From: a virus
Length of the DNA: 64,000 nucleotides
Direction: 5' to 3' (one strand)
IMG/VR virus record: IMGVR_UViG_3300022198_002714
Location: 1-64,000 of that record
In this document: positions 45,721 to 55,227 of the stretch, piece by piece
How positions within the stretch are numbered: position 1 is the first letter of the stretch
Layout: every line of letters starts with the position of its first letter
Made by a program: the position numbers and the translations under genes
The notes under the pieces: generated by a model
What the model saw: the letters and a program-made list of their open reading frames with translations, nothing else
What the model was told of the DNA's origin: nothing
Database searches by the model: none

Positions 45721-47493
45721 TTAGGCACCGCGAGGCCTTCGGGCGTTCATCAGCGCATTGCTGACGTTTTCTTGTAGGTTAGGCTGCGGACCCCGTTGTT
45801 GAACGCTACTAAACGGTGCGCCGCTACCAACCACGGTCCTTCGCTCAGGCGCAGCAGGCCCTCGATTACGCAGACCAACACCTTGACCACCGGGTTGAGG
45901 TGGCGGCATTGGCATGCCCGGAGGCATTCCACCAACCATTTGCGGTGGCATACCCGGAGGCATACCCGGAGGCATACCCGGAGGCATACCCGGAGGCATA
46001 CCCGGAGGCATACCCGGAGGCATGCCCGGAGGTGCGCCACCCGGAGGCATACCCGGCATGCCTTGTTGTGGCTGCGGTTGTGGCTTGCGGTACACAAAGC
46101 GAATGTCGCGGTTAGAGGGGTCCTCAAGCAGTTCCGGTTGGAAGCCCAACTGAGCCATGCGTTGAGCGACGTTGAGTTCTTGTTCGTCACGACGGAGACG
46201 GGTAATTTCGTCTTCTTCCTCGTTGGGGTACAAGGTGAGTTTCCAATCGTTGACGTTCATCTGTTTAAGCAGACGAGGAAACAGAACATCTGTGTACACC
46301 TTTTGACCGTACTCAACTGCACGGTTGGTGACAAGAATCTGCATACCTTCATTGTTCAGTCCACCGGACTTGCCGGTGTCCACCATGAAGATGCTTGAAA
46401 CGCCATAGAATGCGGCAATTCTGTTGCGAATCTCGTCACGGACCGGAATGTATTGCATTTCCTCCAAGGTGTCCATGAACTTGACCCAATTCACGCCACC
46501 CTTGCCGGTTTGCGATTCAATACCAACACGGGGAATGTAGTGGGGGTCACGCTCCATCTTCTCGTCAACGGACTTCCAAAATGACTTCATGGACTCAAGA
46601 TTGTCCGTAGTCACCGAGATGATACCCTTGGGCATCCGTCGCTTTTGATAGGCCGTGTACATGTAATTGTCCATAGCCGTGAGCGTCATGGCTTGACGCC
46701 ACATGGTGTTGACGGGACTGCGACCGTACAACTTTGACGGAGTGTACTTGCTGACGTGAATTACTTCACCTTCAACGAAGTACTGCGTCTTTCCGCTACC
46801 GGCCATGTTGACGTAGTGAACGTCTTCAAGGTCACGACCACAGTTCTCGCACACCTTGTCGTCAGCATGCGTCTTCACTTCGTCACGATGGATGATGCAG
46901 ACTTTGAATCGGCCACCGCGCACACCACGTTTGTCGGCCACAATCCGCATGAAGATGGGGTCACCGCGAACCATCTCCTTGACACGATAAAACGCAATCT
47001 CCTTGCTTTCAGGGTCAATGAAGTATTCTTTGACCAAGATGAGGAAAGCGTCATCCACGATATTGAGGTCATTCTCAACTTCATGAAGCAGATGGACAAA
47101 AGATTGTTCCATCGAGTTTTCCTGTTTGAGCAACCATTTTGGGTACGTCAACTCATCAGGGTCAGGCTTGCGCACTTCGCCACCGCATTGCTTGCAGGAT
47201 TCCATTTCCTGTTGGTATTCTTCATCGCACACCGTACATTTGACTGTGAACTTCTTTTCCCAATAGTAGCCGCGACGAAACATCTCCTGACGCAACTTGG
47301 AAAGAACGGTGCGCAAAATTAGCGACTCGTTGCTGACTGCATAAAGCGCAGGGATGGTGATGCCCTGAGCCATTACGGGTTCCTGAATGCCGCTTGACCA
47401 CAACGGCATGGTCGGCGTAGGAGACTCACGCGACTTGAACGGGCTACGAAGGCCTGACAGGAACCGAGAAATGCGTCCTTCTTCTGCCATCAT
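45721..47493 (-). CDS. Portal protein with zinc knuckles and MPPG repeat tail
   Basis: A 590-aa portal, the dodecameric DNA channel of tailed-virus heads. Portal-like segments are [20 protein letters not shown] followed by [20 protein letters not shown], and [20 protein letters not shown] before [20 protein letters not shown]. Two insertions carry zinc knuckles: [20 protein letters not shown] near residue 82, and CIIHRDEV with [12 protein letters not shown] near residue 205. The last 130 residues are disordered, with about eight tandem MPPG units. Its start overlaps the previous stop (ATGA). Zinc-bearing portals are unusual and may serve as a lineage marker. Confidence 0.8.
   Translation of the reverse strand: MMAEEGRISRFLSGLRSPFKSRESPTPTMPLWSSGIQEPVMAQGITIPALYAVSNESLILRTVLSKLRQEMFRRGYYWEKKFTVKCTVCDEEYQQEMESCKQCGGEVRKPDPDELTYPKWLLKQENSMEQSFVHLLHEVENDLNIVDDAFLILVKEYFIDPESKEIAFYRVKEMVRGDPIFMRIVADKRGVRGGRFKVCIIHRDEVKTHADDKVCENCGRDLEDVHYVNMAGSGKTQYFVEGEVIHVSKYTPSKLYGRSPVNTMWRQAMTLTAMDNYMYTAYQKRRMPKGIISVTTDNLESMKSFWKSVDEKMERDPHYIPRVGIESQTGKGGVNWVKFMDTLEEMQYIPVRDEIRNRIAAFYGVSSIFMVDTGKSGGLNNEGMQILVTNRAVEYGQKVYTDVLFPRLLKQMNVNDWKLTLYPNEEEDEITRLRRDEQELNVAQRMAQLGFQPELLEDPSNRDIRFVYRKPQPQPQQGMPGMPPGGAPPGMPPGMPPGMPPGMPPGMPPGMPPGMPPQMVGGMPPGMPMPPPQPGGQGVGLRNRGPAAPERRTVVGSGAPFSSVQQRGPQPNLQENVSNALMNARRPRGA
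45947..46030. repeat. 12-bp tandem repeat encoding MPPG units
   Basis: Seven head-to-tail copies of GGCATACCCGGA (the last with one change, GGCATGCCCGGA) on the plus strand encode Pro-Pro-Gly-Met units in the portal tail. Near-identity of the copies indicates recent slippage-driven expansion; the unit number may vary between strains. Confidence 0.9.
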
Positions 47494-48788
47494 AGCCCCT
47501 CCGCGTATGCACCTATGGTATCGGCATCAATTCCCCACTTATCAAGAAGCCCGTTGGCTTTCACCGTATGGTCCTTCCAATTTGAAAAGGTGACAAGTCG
47601 GTACAATTCCTGCTTTCGCATAAAATCATCTTCATCCACATACGATAGCATGGCTCTTGCTTGTGTGGTCTTGAGCATCATGTGAGGAAGTGTAGCCTTA
47701 AGGACACGGCGAATGTCGTCCTTGCGTGAAAAAATAAGTCGGTGTACACTCTTCTTGGTGTTGTGAGACACCTTTTGGTCCGTGACAAGACGACCACATC
47801 CGGTAGCCTTGTGCAAGTCTTCGCACAGTTGTTTTCCTGAATCGCCACTTGCTACAAAGGTCACACGGGGGTCACCGCGTTCGCTGATAAAAATACTGCC
47901 GTCAGAATCGAGTGAACCCGCCATGTACGCCCAAATGTCCTTGATGATGAATCCATCACGACCTAAAAGAACGTAGTCACCACGTGATGTACTTTTGAAG
48001 ATGTTTAATTCTTCACCGTACATTTTGAGCAGCGCACCCATTCGTTGCGCCGTCATGTTGCGGTCCAACGTGTCTGCACCACGGCGAAGCAACTCTCGGC
48101 TGCTTAAGTGTCCATGAGCCTGCAACTCTTCTGCTGCAAAGTACAGGGCATCTTGTTCTGCTTTGTTCAGCGTGTCCACTTGATGCAGTACATTTTGCCA
48201 CATTTTGCGAGCATCTTTCTGCAATTGCATAGCGTCAACCCACGATTGTTGGTCGTTTTCATCCCAATCCACTTTGTCGTTGAGCATTTGCAACACGGTG
48301 TTGGCCTTGAGGAATTGATGACAAGCCTTTTGCAACGACACGCTACGGTTTTCACCAAACTTTCGCAACGCCTTGAGGCTGCGGTCGGATAGCCCCATCT
48401 GTTTAATCACACTCTCCATGCCTTCAGCCCACGACAGATTGTTGATGGTCGCTTCAACCTCCATGGCCTTCAGTTGTCGAACAAGTCCAATCGTTTCGTC
48501 GTATTCGTCACGGTTGTCTTTGTCGTGCCGCCGCATCTTGCGACACTCACGAATAATGGTGTCAGCATCCTTGCCCCAATACGTTTCAAGCCATCCGTCA
48601 CCGTTCTTTGGAAACTCGCGCTTTCGCAGGTCTTCTTTGATAAATACAGTTGAGGTGGTTTGCAGCGGCAAATCGTTCTCATTGAACATAGGATGCTGAG
48701 AAAGCGCGTTGAGTACCATTTTTGTCAAGGGGTCTTCAACGACCATGGGCACGTCGTACACGTCACCCACCAATGCACTCCCCCACAT
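47490..48788 (-). CDS. LAGLIDADG-domain fusion protein
   Basis: The protein is 432 aa from the ATG at 48788; a GTG three codons upstream is possible. Residues about 1-265 are helical and unrecognised (GLVRQLKAMEVEATINNLSW, LNKAEQDALYFAAEELQAHG). Residues about 285-385 match a LAGLIDADG endonuclease core: IWAYMAGSLDSDGSI, with the acidic motif in LDSDG, then RVTFVASGDSGKQLCEDLHK, GCGRLVTDQKVSHN and RLIFSRKDDIRRVL. There is one motif copy, so it would act as a dimer. It sits between TerL and portal, and its stop overlaps the portal start. A homing endonuclease inserted into, or fused with, a head-region protein is the most likely reading. Confidence 0.7.
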   Translation of the reverse strand: MWGSALVGDVYDVPMVVEDPLTKMVLNALSQHPMFNENDLPLQTTSTVFIKEDLRKREFPKNGDGWLETYWGKDADTIIRECRKMRRHDKDNRDEYDETIGLVRQLKAMEVEATINNLSWAEGMESVIKQMGLSDRSLKALRKFGENRSVSLQKACHQFLKANTVLQMLNDKVDWDENDQQSWVDAMQLQKDARKMWQNVLHQVDTLNKAEQDALYFAAEELQAHGHLSSRELLRRGADTLDRNMTAQRMGALLKMYGEELNIFKSTSRGDYVLLGRDGFIIKDIWAYMAGSLDSDGSIFISERGDPRVTFVASGDSGKQLCEDLHKATGCGRLVTDQKVSHNTKKSVHRLIFSRKDDIRRVLKATLPHMMLKTTQARAMLSYVDEDDFMRKQELYRLVTFSNWKDHTVKANGLLDKWGIDADTIGAYAEGL

Positions 48789-48841
48789 AATGACCACTCA
48801 CTTGACCATTGGTTAAAAACCCCACTCAGGAAACGGGTAAA

Positions 48842-50329
48842 TCAGGGGGTAAGCCATCCATCAAAGCCTCCTTTTTCTTCCTGATTACCACCACTAAGCC
48901 AATCGGCAAATCCGGGCATGTAGTCGTCAAGCATAACAAGCGAGCCACGGAACTCCTTGGTACCCCAATTCGCCAAAGCAAGGGCCATTGCCAAGTCGTC
49001 GTGCGTACCCACGCTTTCCAACTTCCCGTTTTTCTGCATGCCGAAACGGTTGAGTTCTTGCTCCAACTTGTGCGTGAACTCACGGCTCCGCTCATCCCCA
49101 TAGGGTGTGCGAATCTGACCTTGCTCAAACGCCATGAGCAAGGACATGAACATGGATTCCTTACGCTGACGGGTGGTCATGAACGTCTTGATGGGAATGT
49201 CGTTGCGCATGTCTTGCAGTTCAGCAGCAAACATGCGTTGGAAGTTGTTTCCTTCAAGTTCAATCAAATCAGGTTGGAAGCGGTTGTTCATCATCAGGAT
49301 TTGCCGTTTCTGCGCAGCACCGCTCATTCCACGTTCGTGATGCGCACCAATGATTTGTTTGGTACCGTCATCGGGTAACGTACGTAACACAAGCATAGCG
49401 GTAAAGTCAGCGTTCTTGTCCGAGGCAATAGCCGTGTCCCATCCGATGAAATGCTGACCAAAGATGCCTGTTGATTCACCTTCTTCGTCGTATTCCATTT
49501 CAGCGCGGTCAAGCAACACAAGTTCCTTGTCCCTTGCTTTTTCAAGAATGTCGTTGGGAAACATACTCGCAACGTCGTGAATCGGCTCGCACAGGTATTC
49601 ACGGGAGAATTGAATAGCAGGCATGGAAAGTCGCCGTTGGTCAAGCGATTCCAAATCCCATCGCTCAGGCCACAGGGCTTTTCCTTCGTTGTTGATGGCA
49701 GGGTAGGTTTCAACGGTGAATGCCTCACGTTGCTCAAGTTCTGCGTACAGGTCGTTGTACGAAAAAGGTGTACCAACAATCATCATGCGACCGGAGTGGT
49801 GCAGCACAGGAAGCAGCACACCATAGAACCAATCAGCAGCACGTTGCAATTCAGTACCGGTCGTACCCCACAGAATGTCGTCGCACACAACCACGTTCGG
49901 GTGGAAACCACGGGTACCACCACCCACGGACTTTGCCATCATACGGCTTCCGTTTGCAAAGTCAAAGTAGGTTTTTCGCCACGGTCGCCCTTCGGGAATA
50001 AGGTGTTTCAGACACGGGGTGGTTTCGATGTTGTTGCGAATGAACCGCATGTGTTCAAGCGTCTGCTCAAGTGAGTGGCTGAAAATCATGATGTGAGTGT
50101 TGGGTTGAAACGCCGCAATCCACAGGGCATAGGACATGAAAAACACGGACTTGCCGTGGTCACGGCTTGCTTTGACACAGTAGTAGCGGTTGTCACTCAA
50201 CCCTTTGTCCCAACATTCGTGATGGAACGAATAGTCATAGCCAAGAATCTCGGTGAAGAAGTACCTGAAGGACTTGGCCGACATTTCACGGTCCATCTCA
50301 AGGATGAACTGATTCATGTCTTCCTTCAT
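48842..50329 (-). CDS. Terminase large subunit
   Basis: A 495-aa packaging motor: an ATPase that pumps DNA through the portal, fused to a nuclease that cuts it. Walker A is ASRDHGKS at residues 54-61. Walker B is VVVCDD ending at 150-151. The coupling motif is IVGTPFS at about 184-190. The nuclease part shows GWDTAIASDKNADFTA, DLIELEGNN and a late THDDLAMALALA, giving the expected acidic cluster. It starts with ATG overlapping the previous stop (ATGA). The order TerS-like gene, accessory genes, TerL, portal matches tailed viruses. The domain set is complete. Confidence 0.9.
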   Translation of the reverse strand: MKEDMNQFILEMDREMSAKSFRYFFTEILGYDYSFHHECWDKGLSDNRYYCVKASRDHGKSVFFMSYALWIAAFQPNTHIMIFSHSLEQTLEHMRFIRNNIETTPCLKHLIPEGRPWRKTYFDFANGSRMMAKSVGGGTRGFHPNVVVCDDILWGTTGTELQRAADWFYGVLLPVLHHSGRMMIVGTPFSYNDLYAELEQREAFTVETYPAINNEGKALWPERWDLESLDQRRLSMPAIQFSREYLCEPIHDVASMFPNDILEKARDKELVLLDRAEMEYDEEGESTGIFGQHFIGWDTAIASDKNADFTAMLVLRTLPDDGTKQIIGAHHERGMSGAAQKRQILMMNNRFQPDLIELEGNNFQRMFAAELQDMRNDIPIKTFMTTRQRKESMFMSLLMAFEQGQIRTPYGDERSREFTHKLEQELNRFGMQKNGKLESVGTHDDLAMALALANWGTKEFRGSLVMLDDYMPGFADWLSGGNQEEKGGFDGWLTP

Positions 50330-51078
50330 CGGCTCAACCTCTTGAGCAAGTAGTCCATCGCATGTTCAAACGGCTCAGCAGAACGATTGAATCGTTGGTC
50401 GTACAGGTTGGTTTGTCCTTGGAGTAATCGCGCTGCTTCAGCGGGGTCAACAGGTGTTCCCTGCTGCTGAGCAGGCTGAGCAGGCTGAGCAGCAGCAGGC
50501 TGAGCAGGAGGTTGTCCCGGCATCGTCGGCAAAACCCCCGCTGCATGTGCAGGGTCAACAGGTGAAGCGGTAGGTGCAGCGGTAGGTGTAGCGGTAGGTG
50601 TAGCGGTTTGAGATGGACCCATACCCGGTAGCATCATTTGGTCCGGTCGGAGTGGGGAACCATCAGGAGCAGTCGCACCCGGTGCAACAGGCTCCATGTG
50701 TGGGGGTTGCTGCTGAGTAGGTGAAGATTGAGTTTGAGGTTGAGTTTGAGGTTGAGTTTCCTTTTGCCTTTCAATGAACTGCCACGGTTGGTTTGCAAGG
50801 TACTGTGCGTACGCACCCATAGGAGCAGCGAGGTTGCCCCCTTGCATTTGGTCTGCAATTTGTTGCGTGGTAGCCGCAGCAGAAAGACCGCGACCTGCCA
50901 AATCAGCAATAGCACCAAGTCTTTGCCATCCTTGCCCTTTCTGACCTGTTTTTCGTCCAAAGGCCACGCCCGCAAGTTCACGAATTGATGGGCCTTTACC
51001 ACCAACCACCAACTGCAAACCGCCACTTGGTATCTGCTGCAACGCAGTTTCAGATTTACGAACGAGTACGGGCTTCAT
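50326..51078 (-). CDS. Gln/Pro-rich protein with C-terminal tag
   Basis: A 250-aa protein with GAGGTGA four bases before its ATG. The first 100 residues contain GGLQLVVGGKGPSIRELAGV and helical, glutamine-rich stretches. The middle is a disordered Pro/Gln/Ala/Thr linker (TPTATPTAAPTASP; QPAQPAQ repeats). The last 18 residues are a tag variant, AEPFEHAMDYLLKRLSR. A flexible linker ending in the helix tag is the layout expected if the tag docks the protein on a partner. It is encoded just before TerL. No family is recognised. Confidence 0.55.
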   Translation of the reverse strand: MKPVLVRKSETALQQIPSGGLQLVVGGKGPSIRELAGVAFGRKTGQKGQGWQRLGAIADLAGRGLSAAATTQQIADQMQGGNLAAPMGAYAQYLANQPWQFIERQKETQPQTQPQTQSSPTQQQPPHMEPVAPGATAPDGSPLRPDQMMLPGMGPSQTATPTATPTAAPTASPVDPAHAAGVLPTMPGQPPAQPAAAQPAQPAQQQGTPVDPAEAARLLQGQTNLYDQRFNRSAEPFEHAMDYLLKRLSR

Positions 51079-51082
51079 GATT

Positions 51083-53227
51083 TCACCTCATACTTATTTT
51101 AATGACCTTGACGACCTCGGGTTGGACGTTGTACGACTTCGCAATTTTGTGCCAATCACCCATCGTGTGATGAATGTTGGTTACTTCCTCGGAGGTAAGC
51201 CCAACGTATGAAGCCAACTGACGGGAGGACGTGCGGGAAGAACTGAGGTGTTTCACCACGTTGTTGTCCAATTCAGCCTCGCGGTACTGCATTCGCTCAA
51301 GTGCTTTCATCACTTGGTCCATCACAGGCAGATGTATGTCTTCGCTGCGCATGAACTGCGACAACAAAGTTTGGCGTGGGTCAGACAGGCCTGCTTGGGC
51401 GCGTGCTTCAACGGGAGACAACTCAGGCGAAGCAGCAGGCCGCTGCCGACCACGACCTGCGAGGTCGAGCATTTCCCTGAACTGTGCAGGGGTATAGCGG
51501 CCAATGTCCGGTCGAATGGCTTGGAAATCAGCCGACAAGGGTTGAGGTGTCCCTGCGTCTGCGAGCGGCGGAGGTGATGAGCCGCTTGTTGGGAGAGGCA
51601 CCGTAGCCGACGGATGAGCGGACGCCGGTACGGGTGCAGACGCAGGGACTTCTTGTGGTAGGTCACCGGGGTTGTAGTCAGCAAAGTCTTCAACCCACGC
51701 ATAATCGTAATTTTCCATATGTGGCTCAAGCCTAAGTTGTGGCTCAAGCATATCACCGTGATAATTCTGAATGTGCATAGGTCGGCCAAGCGGCTTGTTT
51801 GGTACCTCACCTACGTCTTTTCGCTCATGACCGCGAGCCACCATTTGATGTTCAGCAAGCCCTTCAATTAAACGACGATTGAGATTAACTTGCTCTTGTT
51901 CATCAGGAGCAATACTTTCTAATTGAACGTCACGCAATTTGGAACTGCCGTCTTCGTTAGCGCCAAACATGTTTGCAAGAGCCATGACACGTCCTGCCTT
52001 AGCATGCATACCTGTCCCTTTACCGCTCCCTCCCGCCGTGTAGTACTCGCTATGCTCGTCATGAGAAAGGCCTGAATAATCTTCAAGCCTTCCCATTACG
52101 TTGTTGAACAATTTCATGAAATTGCCTCCTTGTTGGTTTGCTCGACCAAACAAAAACATCATTGCAGGCACCGATGAAATCTCCTTAATGACCGCTTGCT
52201 GATATTCAGGAGTGAGCAGGGCTTCTTGCAACGGTCGTTGGATTCTTTGTCCTTCAAACGTAAAGGTCACAGGAAAATTAGGTATGGCGTCAACATTGCC
52301 TCCACTTAGGGCTTGTCGAATATGGTCTGCCGTCCTTCTTTGCAAATCAATGGCTTCCCTGTTTTGGGGCATTGGTTTGAAAAACACATCAGGAAGATGA
52401 TGCAGCACTTGCCACGTAAATGCTTCTTGTTGTTCTGCGGGTCTGAACTCATCAGGAAACGGAACTTTTGACCCATCAATATACGCGGAGCCGGGGTCAC
52501 GTTGTTCGGAGCGAATGTACTTCGGGGGTGTGGTGTAGTTCGCATATACAAACGGTTTGTCATGCAACAAAAATCTGACATTATGCGCAAGCATGTCAAT
52601 TACTTCAGGTGAAAAATGCTGCTCAAGCAGTTGTCGCAATTCGACGTTGAAGGGTAAGTAGTACGATTCAATGAACTTCCCATTTGGGTTTTCAGCGGCG
52701 TTGTTGTTTGTCAGCAACGTAATCTTGGTGCCGTCTTGCGAACGAGTTGGTCGAGTTGTCTTGTCAGGATGCATTTCCACCTGTTTTGGTAGGGGTGCAG
52801 AACGCAACTTTCGCCATTGAAGGCTCTCAAACGGTGCCAAATGGTGTTTTTCGTTTGGGTGCTTTTGGTTGAACAAGTCAATTGCTTGATTGAAAAGATT
52901 GACAACATCAGGAGATGAAATAGAAGGAACATGCCCTTGCAATGCACGAAGCAAGCGGTATGCAGCCGCATCAATACCGTGTTGGAAAAATCGAGGGCCG
53001 TTTGGGTGGTCCCTTTCACGGGTGTGGTAGTAGTAAATGCCGCCATCGTCTTTGGCCCATTCTCCATCATACACGTTGCCTGCACCATCGTGGGCAAAGG
53101 CAGGTAAGTCCAAGTTTCCCATTGGCTTGAAGGCCGCAGGTGGAGGGTTTCGCATGACGAACCTACCGTTAGGTCCTGAGTGAATCAGACCCCACGCCTT
53201 CTGAATGATGAACGAATTGTACATCAT
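51083..53227 (-). CDS. 714-aa uncharacterised virion-region protein
   Basis: This protein begins at an ATG overlapping the previous stop (ATGA). The N-terminal 330 residues have many Pro, His and Tyr residues (NVYDGEWAKDDGGIYYYHTR; LPFNVELRQLLEQHFSPEVI). The middle includes GGNFMKLFNNVMGRLEDYSG and YYTAGGSGKGTGMHAK, similar in flavour to a GGKENYAASGSG segment of the 1958-aa protein. A Pro/Ser/Ala linker follows. The last 60 residues look like a helix-turn-helix pair (RQLASYVGLTSEEVTNIHHT; HKIAKSYNVQPEVVKVIKIS), which could bind DNA. The function is unknown. Confidence 0.5.
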   Translation of the reverse strand: MMYNSFIIQKAWGLIHSGPNGRFVMRNPPPAAFKPMGNLDLPAFAHDGAGNVYDGEWAKDDGGIYYYHTRERDHPNGPRFFQHGIDAAAYRLLRALQGHVPSISSPDVVNLFNQAIDLFNQKHPNEKHHLAPFESLQWRKLRSAPLPKQVEMHPDKTTRPTRSQDGTKITLLTNNNAAENPNGKFIESYYLPFNVELRQLLEQHFSPEVIDMLAHNVRFLLHDKPFVYANYTTPPKYIRSEQRDPGSAYIDGSKVPFPDEFRPAEQQEAFTWQVLHHLPDVFFKPMPQNREAIDLQRRTADHIRQALSGGNVDAIPNFPVTFTFEGQRIQRPLQEALLTPEYQQAVIKEISSVPAMMFLFGRANQQGGNFMKLFNNVMGRLEDYSGLSHDEHSEYYTAGGSGKGTGMHAKAGRVMALANMFGANEDGSSKLRDVQLESIAPDEQEQVNLNRRLIEGLAEHQMVARGHERKDVGEVPNKPLGRPMHIQNYHGDMLEPQLRLEPHMENYDYAWVEDFADYNPGDLPQEVPASAPVPASAHPSATVPLPTSGSSPPPLADAGTPQPLSADFQAIRPDIGRYTPAQFREMLDLAGRGRQRPAASPELSPVEARAQAGLSDPRQTLLSQFMRSEDIHLPVMDQVMKALERMQYREAELDNNVVKHLSSSRTSSRQLASYVGLTSEEVTNIHHTMGDWHKIAKSYNVQPEVVKVIKISMR

Positions 53228-55227
53228 CCCATATGCCCCCGTTGTGAGACAAGATAGCCCGCCGGGTCAAGACCAAACTGCTTAGCGTCTGTCTCGTCGT
53301 TTTCTGTCGGTCCTTCAGGGTCCGACTCATTTTTGGGACTTACACCGGCAGGATGAGCAGGAACGTGACCGTTCTCCATTGCGCTTTGTGTACCTGCTTT
53401 TTCCAACTTATTTACTCGCTCCAATGCAGCCATGATGCGGCGCATAATGTTGAGTCGCTCAGTTGTGCGAGCGGCTCGACCCTTGAGCATCTCACTCTCG
53501 GTACGCTCTTCACTCATCATAATGGACGAGGGAGCAGATGGAGCAGATGGAGCAGATGGGATGCCGGGGACCATGGACGATTGCGGTGAAGGCATCATTG
53601 GCGGCATGGGTGGCATCGGTGGGCGTGGCATACGGGGCATACGGGGTTGATGGACTCTCAATGGACGAAGTGCGGGTTGCCTCATTTGTCCTGCTTGACC
53701 GGGCAAGAGTCCGCTGAGTCTTCCTGCTCCGGTGGGTCCGGCATAACTGCCTCGCTCGGCGTAGCGGGCGTGGGGTGAGAAAGTTGTGCGTACATTGCCG
53801 AGAATCTTGCGAGCCTCAGATTGGCCCATGTACTGACGGTACTTTTGCGGGTCTTTCGACATGGGTTGTTTCGTCGCAATGCCACGGTGACTCATCTCCA
53901 CAGATAGGTGAGGTAACATCAACCCCGTTTTCTTTCCACCCTTGATACCACGCATGCGAGCGCGGAAGCGCCGCATGGTAGCACCGCTTGGGTCCATGCC
54001 GCCGGGTGGCCGCTTAAATTGTCCTGTGGAGGGACGAAACTCGCGCCGCGCTTCACGACGGCGACGGGCTTCGATGGTACCGGGTGTTTCACGTTTCAAC
54101 AACGCAGACCAAGCATCTTCCATTGGTTCAGCACGGTTGAGGTCTTGCCATCCATAGCCAAACATAGGATTTTTGTTTTCCATGATGCGAGTGTTTGCCT
54201 CGTCAAAATACGGTTCACGCTCTTCTGCTGAAAGATTGTCAAAGTCAGGATGCATCATTATGTCAGCGAGTGCTTGGTGGCTAAGGTTCATGTGCGGTCG
54301 TTCTGCCAAACCTTCCATCATCATGCTTTGACGCAGTTTTTCTTGTTGCCGCTCATGAGCAATAGCATCGTCTTCTTTCAGCAACGTGGACCAAGCATCT
54401 TTCATTGGTTCACTTGCCAATTTTTTCCATTGAGAAGGGTGTACCGCATGCGCTCTTGTTACGTCACGGGCCATGTGGTCAGTTCTTGGCGTTGTTCTCC
54501 CTAAATCAAAATCAATTCCACCGGGCATTTCCAATTGACTGTCTTGCCATGCGTCAAACATCATCTCCCAAATTGAATTGTCAATGTCTTCTTGACTCAA
54601 TTCAGGAAAATCGCCGTACATTCGTTGCATACCTCTTTGCATGAATGGATTACCTTGAAGCCTTAGCCACTCAATTTTTTCATCATTGGACATACCTTCA
54701 ATGTAATCCCACAAAGAATTGGTGACGCCCATCAAATGCTCATCTGCTTCATCATTCCAAATCTGCTCATCAGGATGAATGTAGTCTTCGTCTTCTTTCA
54801 GCAACGTGGACCAAGCATCTTTCATTGGCTCGCTCATAAAGAGCGGTACAGGACCGGTCATTGCGCTACCGGTACCTGTCTTGGCCCCCGTAGCCATGTC
54901 AAGCATATGACCGCGACTGCCCGCAGGACCGCCCTGCAATCCGAGTTCTCGCTCTAAGTCCTGCTTGTTGCCGTCGTCCTCACCCATTGGTGACTCGGCA
55001 CCGTCAAGAGGCAACTTTGCGCTGACCTTGATGTGCTTGATTTTGCTGCGCTTTTCTTTGCGCTCTTGTTCACGCTGCTTCCGCTCTTCGCGGCGGCGTT
55101 CCATGTCTTCCGGGGACGTGGGCGAGTACTTGTCCTCGTCCTCGTTAGCCGACGAGTACATCTTGTCGGACTCGCTACGCGGCGAGTACATACGAGTGTC
55201 CGAGCCGCGTCCCATCATCGGCATCAC
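53224..55227 (-). CDS. Protein with three PMxDAWSxLLK tags
   Basis: A 667-aa protein with three tags: SEPMKDAWSTLLKEDED near residue 132, the same sequence again near 272, and AEPMEDAWSALLKRET near 368. They are separated by acidic, helical spacers with no recognised fold. The N-terminal 100 residues are extremely charged (Arg/Glu/Lys). The C-terminal half is a Met/Pro-rich linker (MPRMPRPPMPPMPPMM) and a coiled region. The start overlaps the TerS-like stop (ATGA). Such multivalent tagging suggests an organiser or scaffold-like role, or a bundle of cargo units; this is inference. Confidence 0.55.
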   Translation of the reverse strand: MMPMMGRGSDTRMYSPRSESDKMYSSANEDEDKYSPTSPEDMERRREERKQREQERKEKRSKIKHIKVSAKLPLDGAESPMGEDDGNKQDLERELGLQGGPAGSRGHMLDMATGAKTGTGSAMTGPVPLFMSEPMKDAWSTLLKEDEDYIHPDEQIWNDEADEHLMGVTNSLWDYIEGMSNDEKIEWLRLQGNPFMQRGMQRMYGDFPELSQEDIDNSIWEMMFDAWQDSQLEMPGGIDFDLGRTTPRTDHMARDVTRAHAVHPSQWKKLASEPMKDAWSTLLKEDDAIAHERQQEKLRQSMMMEGLAERPHMNLSHQALADIMMHPDFDNLSAEEREPYFDEANTRIMENKNPMFGYGWQDLNRAEPMEDAWSALLKRETPGTIEARRRREARREFRPSTGQFKRPPGGMDPSGATMRRFRARMRGIKGGKKTGLMLPHLSVEMSHRGIATKQPMSKDPQKYRQYMGQSEARKILGNVRTTFSPHARYAERGSYAGPTGAGRLSGLLPGQAGQMRQPALRPLRVHQPRMPRMPRPPMPPMPPMMPSPQSSMVPGIPSAPSAPSAPSSIMMSEERTESEMLKGRAARTTERLNIMRRIMAALERVNKLEKAGTQSAMENGHVPAHPAGVSPKNESDPEGPTENDETDAKQFGLDPAGYLVSQRGHMG
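54368..54828. repeat. 41-bp direct repeat encoding the tag
   Basis: Identical 41-base copies at 54368-54408 and 54788-54828 encode EPMKDAWSTLLKED; a third, diverged copy lies at 54094-54138. Identity at third codon positions argues for recent duplication or gene conversion of the tag unit. Confidence 0.85.

Noticed and set aside
45947-46030. CRISPR-like repeat array
   Set aside because: Units are 12 bp, contiguous and in frame inside the portal gene, with no spacers.
45796-46398. Plus-strand frame with RRHTRRHT repeats
   Set aside because: Arises from the 12-bp MPPG repeat read on the other strand; not a protein gene.
47490-48788. NNLSWAEGMESV as a third copy of the scaffold C-terminal MSW motif
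   Set aside because: Internal rather than C-terminal, and the His is missing; similarity is limited to three residues.
48842-50329. Terminase split by an intein or by the neighbouring LAGLIDADG element
   Set aside because: Walker A, Walker B, coupling and nuclease motifs are continuous in one frame; the LAGLIDADG domain is in the following gene.
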